The translations under genes and the position numbers were made by a program. A stretch of DNA of 64,000 nt from Chenggangzhangella methanolivorans (GTDB lineage: Bacteria; Pseudomonadota; Alphaproteobacteria; Rhizobiales; Methylopilaceae): contig NZ_CP081869.1 in NCBI RefSeq assembly GCF_019797865.1, positions 2,319,501 to 2,383,500 on the forward strand, written 5' to 3'. This document shows, piece after piece, positions 59,540 to 64,000 of this stretch (the first letter of the stretch is position 1; each line of letters opens with the position of its first letter). The notes beneath the pieces were generated by a model. That model had not been told where the DNA came from and ran no database searches. It saw nothing but the letters and a program-made list of their open reading frames with translations.

Positions 59540-61443
59540 TCACGGCCGCCATGCCCCCGTTCGCCCGAAAGCTCGCGGTCGAGGTAATGCGCGGCCGAGA
59601 TCAGCGCGAGATGGGTCAGCGCCTGCGGGAAGTTGCCGAGGTGGCTGCCGTCCATGCCGATTTCCTCGGCGAACAGGCCGAGATGGTTGCCGTAGCCGAG
59701 GATCTTCTCGAAGCTCTCTCGGGCCTCGTCGACGCGGTTGGCGCGCGCGAGGCACTCCACGAACCAGAAGCTGCAGGCTGTGAAGGCGCCTTCCTGGCCG
59801 GGTAGCCCGTCATCCTGCCGGTAGCGGAACACGAGGCTGTCGTCGGTGAGCTTCTTGCCGATGGCGTCGAGCGTCGCGAGCCATTGCGGGTCGGTGGCCG
59901 AACAGAAGCGCACGAGCGGCATCAGCAGCATCGCGCCGTCGACCTCCTTGGATCCCTTGCTCTCGACGAAATGGCCGAGCTCGTCGTCCCAGAACGTCTT
60001 CCAGATGTCGCGGTGGATCTCGTCGCGGGTCTCGAACCAGCGCACGCCGGGCGAGGGGAACGAGCGCTGGCGCGCGAGGCGTATGGCGCGGTCGATCGCC
60101 ACCCAGCACATCAGCCGCGAATGCAGGAACTCGCGCGGTTCGGCGCGAATCTCCCAGATGCCGGCGTCGGGATCCTTCCAGTGCTCGCAGACGTGGTCGA
60201 CGATCGCGATCACGCTGTTCCAGCCGTCATGGCTCAGCGCGCGGCCGTACTTGTCGTTGAGGTAAACGGCGTCGAGCAGCTCGCCGAAGATGTCGAGCTG
60301 GATCTGGTCGACGGCGGCGTTGCCGACGCGCACCGGCCGCGCGCCGCCATAGCCTGAGAGGTGGTCGAGCTCGATCTCCTCGAGATCGGTCGAGCCGTCG
60401 AGCGCATACATGATGAGGAGGCCTTCCTCGCTCTCCTTCAGCCGCGAATGGGCCCAGGCCATGAAGTTCAGCGCCTCCTCGCGAAAGCCGAGCCTCATGA
60501 AGGCGTAGACCGTGAAGGAGGCGTCGCGGATCCAGGTGGCGCGATAGTCCCAGTTGCGCACGCCGCCGGGAGCCTCCGGCAGACCGAAGGTCGGCGCGGC
60601 GATGATCGAGCCATGGTCGCGCGAGCACATCAGCTTCAGCGCGAGCGCCGAGCGCAGCACCGTCTCGCGCCAGCGGCCCTTATAGGTCGATTGCGCGGCC
60701 CAGGAGCGCCAGAACCCGACGGCGTCGGCGAGCGCCTCCTCGGCGTCGTCGCCGAGCGGCGCGGCCTCGCCGCCGCCGTCGAGCGCGAACCAGGCGACCT
60801 CGCCCTTCCCGAGCGAAAAATCGGCGACCGCGTCCGGGCCGTCGACCTCGAGAAGGACCGTCGAGGTCAGCCGCAGCACCGCGTTGCCGGCGAGAAACGC
60901 CACGCCGTCCCGCACCTTTTCGGGCCGCGCTTCGACGCGGGCGTAATCCATGCGCGGCGCGCAGCAGACGCGGAAGCGGACGTTCCCACGGGTCGCCTCC
61001 ACGCGGCGAAAGACCTGCGGTTCGCCGCCGTCGCGGCCGCGGGCGGGGCGCATGAAGTCGGTGACCTCGGCGCTGCCCTCCTCCGAGAGCCAGCGGGTCA
61101 GCGCGACATTGGTGTCGGGCAGGTAGATCTGCAGGGTGCGGGCGTCCGCGAGCTCCGGCTGGATCGAGAATTCGCCGCCTTTGTCCTCGTCGAGAAGCGC
61201 GGCGAACACCGTCGGGCTGTCGAAGCGCGGCCAGCACATGAAGTCGATGGAGCCGCGCCGCGACACGAGCGCGGCCGTCGCCATGTCGCCGATGAGCGCA
61301 TGGTCCTCGATGGCGACCGCAGGCTTTCTCGCCGGCGCAGGCTTCTTCGCCGGCGCGGCCACGCCTTGCTTGGCCTGCGCCTTCGAGGCGGCCTGCGGCT
61401 TCGCCTTGTTCGGCTTGGCCGCCTTGCCCTTGCGCTCAGCCAT
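59540..61443 (-). CDS. glycoside hydrolase family 15 (glucoamylase/trehalase-like), 3' frameshift
   Basis: An unusual 44-residue Lys/Ala/Pro-rich N-terminal tail (AERKGKAAKPNKAKPQAASK) precedes the GH15 fold: ALIGDMATAALVSRRGSIDFMCWPRFDSP-type start, then NWDYRATWIRDASFTVYAFMRLGF, HLSGYGGARPVRVGNAA and GNFPQALTHLALISAA. The catalytic glutamates of GH15 should lie in the (alpha/alpha)6 barrel (for example EEIGMDGSHLGNFPQ). One missing base near 59560 hides the stop at 59540-59542; corrected length is 634. It overlaps the upstream SDR gene by eight bases. Confidence 0.88.
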
Positions 61444-62232
61444 TGCCGCGGAACTCCGGATAGAGCGTCATCCCGCCGTCGACATAAAGCGTCGCGCCGA
61501 CCATGTAGTCGGCGAGGTCCGACGCCAGCCACACGGCGGCGTTGGCCACGTCCTCGGCCGCGCCGATGCGGCCGTAGGGGATGAGCTTCAGCAGCTCCTT
61601 CCCCGCCTCGCCTTCGGTCTCCTCCTCATTGATCGCGGTGCGGATCGCGCCGGGAGAGATCGCGTTCACGCGCACGCGCTCCTGCGCGAATTCCTGCGCC
61701 AGCGTCTTCATCATCATCGAGATCCCGCCTTCGAGGCGGCGTAATTGACGTGGCCTGCCCAGGGAATCAGGTCGTGCACCGACGACATGCAGATCAGCTT
61801 TCCGCGCGCCTTCGAGACCCCGCGGTCGCCCTGCGCGCGAAAGCGGCGCAGCGCTGCGCGGGCGCAGAGGAACTGGCCGGTGAGATTGACGTCGATGACC
61901 TTGCGCCAGTCGTCGAGGCTCATCTCGGCGGAGGCCGCGTCCTTCTGCATGCCGGCGTTCGCCACCACCACGTCGACCGCGCCGAAGCGTTTCGCCGTCG
62001 CCTTGAACATCGCCTCGACGTCAGCCTCGTCGGAGACGTCGGCCCCGATGGCGATCGCCTCGCCGCCGGCCTTCTCGATCGCGGCGACGACGTTCTTGGC
62101 TTCGTCTTCTTGCGAGCGGTAATTGACCGCGACCTTCGCGCCGGCCGCGCCCATGGCTTGGGCGGTCGCGCGCCCGATCCCGGAGCTCGCGCCAGTGACG
62201 AGCGCCACCTGTCCTTCCAGTGAAATCCGCAT
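61436..62232 (-). CDS. short-chain dehydrogenase, glucose 1-dehydrogenase-like (frameshifted)
   Basis: ATG 62232 starts MRISLEGQVALVTGASSGIGRATAQAM. ANAGMQKDA, catalytic Ser (CMSSVHDLIPWAGHVNYAASKAG) and then, after one missing G near 61723, MMMKTLAQEFAQERVRVNAISPGAIRTAIN and YVDGGMTLYPEF follow. The corrected length is 265 residues. The end resembles glucose 1-dehydrogenases. It is coupled to the GH15 gene, so a sugar released by the hydrolase may be its substrate. Confidence 0.87.
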
Positions 62233-62326
62233 GAGCCTCGAGGAGGTCGTTGTCCCGCGAGGGGTCAACGGCCGTCGGGCGAGCCCCGTTCCCTGAACCG
62301 CTCGTGATGGGTTCTCGACGTGAGAC

Positions 62327-62489
62327 GCCTCCCTCCCTGGGACAGGGGAGGGTAAGGGTGGGGTGGGCGCCAGAAAGAGGCGATGGCCGCCGATACATCC
62401 GGGACTGCTTAAGCTCTACGCCCAGCGACCCCACCCGACCCCGGCTCCGCCGGGGCCGCCCTCCCCTCTTCGAGGGAGGGAGGGTGCGC
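62327..62489. repeat. family A-variant inverted pair
   Basis: A copy at 62327-62370 (ctccctccctgggacagggg core) and an extended inverted copy at 62427-62489 (ending ctcccctcttcgagggaggg) fill the 259-base gap between the SDR gene and the DMT exporter end. No gene is seen there. Confidence 0.7.
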
Positions 62490-62491
62490 GC

Positions 62492-63487
62492 TTACTTCCG
62501 CTCCGCCAGCGTGAACCAGCCCACCCCCGCGAGCACGAGCGCCGCGCCTGCGAAGTCGATCAGCGTCACGGGCTCGGCCAGCAGAACCGCCGCGAGCGCG
62601 AGCGTCGCGATCGGGCTCACCGTGCCGATCACGGCGTTGGCCTGCGCGGTGATCTTGTGAAGGGCGGCCGAGAGCAGGAAGGTCGGCAGCAGCGTGCCGA
62701 CGAAGGCGAGCACGAAGGCGACGACCCACGCGCGGGTCGTGAGCTCCCACAGCACCGACAGATCGCGCAGGATCAGGAACTGCACGATCGCGCCGATCGC
62801 CGCCCCCGTCATCGCGATGCAGGTGAAGAGTTTCGGGCCGAGCGCGCCGATCCGGGGCTTGGCCAGCAGCTGGTAGAGCGCGAAGGCGACCGCCGAGCAC
62901 AGGACGAGCGCAGCCCCGATCTGGGTGGCTTCCGCGCCAGAAACCGTCATGTCCTTGGTGAAGACGAGCGCGAGGCCGGCATAGCTCAGCGCGAAGGCGC
63001 CGAGCGCCTCAAGGCGAAAGGGCTGTCCGAAGAACGCCGCGCCGAGCAGCACCGTGAACAGCGGATAGGTGAACAGGATCAGCCGTTCGAACGGCGCGGA
63101 GATGTAGTTGAGGCCCAGAAAGTCCGTGTAGGACGCGAACCAGTAGCCGAGCAGCCCGACGCCCAGCACGGCGACGAACATCCGCGCGTCAAGCGCCGCG
63201 GGCCTTCCCTCGCGCGCCACCGCCATGAAGCCGATCGCGACATAGACCGGGACCGAGAGCCCCATGCGCAGCGCAAGCAGCGTCTCGGTGTCGACGCCCT
63301 CCGCATAGGCGAACTTGATGATGACGCCCTTGGCCGAGAACAGGATCGCGCCCGCGGCCGCCAGCGCATATCCGGCCCAGGGTGCGCCGGCCGCGGGAGG
63401 CGGCGCGGCCGCCGGCTCGGACAGGCGCGCGGCTTCCGGGTCCGCGGATGCGGCGGAGGGCGTTGCTGGGGCCTGCGGCGTCGACAT
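62492..63487 (-). CDS. DMT-superfamily (EamA) transporter
   Basis: The 331-residue protein has a 40-residue Pro/Ala-rich cytosolic start and ten predicted membrane helices in two EamA halves. Hallmarks are AILFSAKGVIIKFAYAEGVDTETLLALRMGLSVP in the first half and TLLPTFLLSAALHKITAQANAVIGTVSPIATLALAAVLLAEP in the second. The family exports amino acids or other metabolites. The substrate cannot be read from the sequence. Confidence 0.9.
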   Translation of the reverse strand: MSTPQAPATPSAASADPEAARLSEPAAAPPPAAGAPWAGYALAAAGAILFSAKGVIIKFAYAEGVDTETLLALRMGLSVPVYVAIGFMAVAREGRPAALDARMFVAVLGVGLLGYWFASYTDFLGLNYISAPFERLILFTYPLFTVLLGAAFFGQPFRLEALGAFALSYAGLALVFTKDMTVSGAEATQIGAALVLCSAVAFALYQLLAKPRIGALGPKLFTCIAMTGAAIGAIVQFLILRDLSVLWELTTRAWVVAFVLAFVGTLLPTFLLSAALHKITAQANAVIGTVSPIATLALAAVLLAEPVTLIDFAGAALVLAGVGWFTLAERK

Positions 63488-63837
63488 GGTCCCGAGCCGC
63501 TAGCACGCGCGCTCAGGGGCGGCCAGCGGCGTCGGCGCAAGCCTGCCGCGCGTCGGGCGGAATAGCCCGGCCGCTCCCCCGCGACCGGGCCAGACTCGCG
63601 TCTTTCGCAGCGGAGAGGGGCGGGAATCCGCTTTGACGCCCTTTCGGGGCGGGGGAAGCCACGCGAGACCGTTCCGGAAGCCGTCCGGCCGAACCGCGGC
63701 GCGACCTTAGCGCTCCATCCTGTCGCCCGACTGTCGGGGGCCGGAGATTTCTGCGGCTGGAATTCTTCGGGGGAGGCCGTAAAGACGGTCTGGGGCTGGG
63801 GCGTAGACCGTTTGCGCGCCGGAGTTCGATAGCGCCG
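63488..63837. other. 350-base divergent intergenic region with no gene seen
   Basis: This gap separates the DMT exporter (minus) from the response regulator start (plus). No coding frame, tRNA or known repeat family is recognised. It is GC-rich with several short inverted stretches, for example gtcgcccgactgtcgggggc near 63722. Promoters for both genes must lie here, but none can be assigned. Confidence 0.4.
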
Positions 63838-64000
63838 ATGAGGCTCCTACTCATAGAAGACAGCGAGCGCCTGCGAGAGCTCGTGACCGAGGCGGTCCGC
63901 GCGGCCGGCTGGCGGATCGACGCGGTCGGCAGCATGGCCGAAGCGGAGGCCGCGACCGCGGTCGCCCAGTACGACGCGCTCCTGCTCGACCTCGGCCTGC
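63838..64000 (+). CDS. two-component response regulator, N-terminal part
   Basis: ATG 63838 starts a receiver domain (RLLLIEDSERLRELVTEAVR, then YDALLLDLGL), with the acidic pair ED and the probable phospho-acceptor aspartate in LLLDLG near residue 51. The window ends at codon 54. The pattern fits an OmpR/PhoP-type regulator, but the output domain is outside the window. Confidence 0.8.
   Translation, partial: MRLLLIEDSERLRELVTEAVRAAGWRIDAVGSMAEAEAATAVAQYDALLLDLGL

Noticed and set aside
58867..59540. C-terminal extension of the GH15 protein by about 220 residues
   Set aside because: The extension is antisense to a repeat pair and to yggT. A one-base correction gives the stop at 59540.

Overview
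The window is high-GC bacterial DNA from an alphaproteobacterium, most likely of the Hyphomicrobiales (Rhizobiales). The evidence is several alphaproteobacterial gene neighbourhoods: ffs-dnaX-ybaB, a membrane cytochrome c beside kdsB-pheA, tsaB-rimI-Fur-plsC, and the chain rimP-nusA-ylxR-infB-rbfA-truB-rpsO-pnp. Typical family markers are also present: DUF2794, IalB, MmcB and a cysteine-poor Mur-like Fur protein. The genus cannot be fixed from this sequence.

Layout. 1-5.6 kb: the end of an alpha/beta hydrolase, DUF2794, a secreted IalB protein, an orphan ECF sigma factor followed by a quinone oxidoreductase, then a LysR regulator divergent from an azoreductase/SMR pair, and a DUF1801 gene. 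5.6-16.8 kb: tsaB, rimI, Fur/Mur, plsC, an EI24 membrane protein, penicillin-binding protein 1A, typA, a sulfotransferase-like gene and argG. 16.9-27.3 kb: mmcB, a NUDIX hydrolase and a yej-type peptide ABC operon with two binding proteins, invaded by palindromic repeats and a DUF559 nuclease gene. 27.5-31.1 kb: a three-haem membrane-anchored cytochrome c, kdsB and pheA. 31.1-35.1 kb: nudC, SRP RNA, dnaX, ybaB and a DHFR-like gene. 35.3-46.3 kb: the transcription/translation operon from a rimP leader hairpin to pnp. 46.5-50.3 kb: DUF4832, YciI-like, 3-hydroxybutyrate dehydrogenase and an unknown secreted protein. 50.5-56.1 kb: a copper ATPase with two CsoR-type operator candidates, divergent from a type II ABC importer that ends in a molbindin gene. 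56.1-64 kb: CYTH, metal-dependent hydrolase, methyltransferase, tRNA-Ala(CGC), YggT, a GH15/SDR pair, a DMT exporter and the start of a response regulator.

Two properties cut across the window. First, about 30 small frameshifts break otherwise intact genes, including essential ones (rpsO, pnp, dnaX, truB, the PBP). Many lie in short homopolymers, so consensus error is far more likely than decay. I therefore give gene spans that bridge the breaks and mark approximate break points. Second, at least four families of palindromic repeats, usually as inverted pairs, fill many intergenic gaps; three such insertions lie inside the yej operon.

The most interesting biology is the probable molybdate/tungstate importer of BtuCD type with its own molbindin, the internally triplicated cytochrome c, the repeat-flanked DUF559 cassette, and a repeat pair read in frame as the N-terminus of a solute-binding protein.
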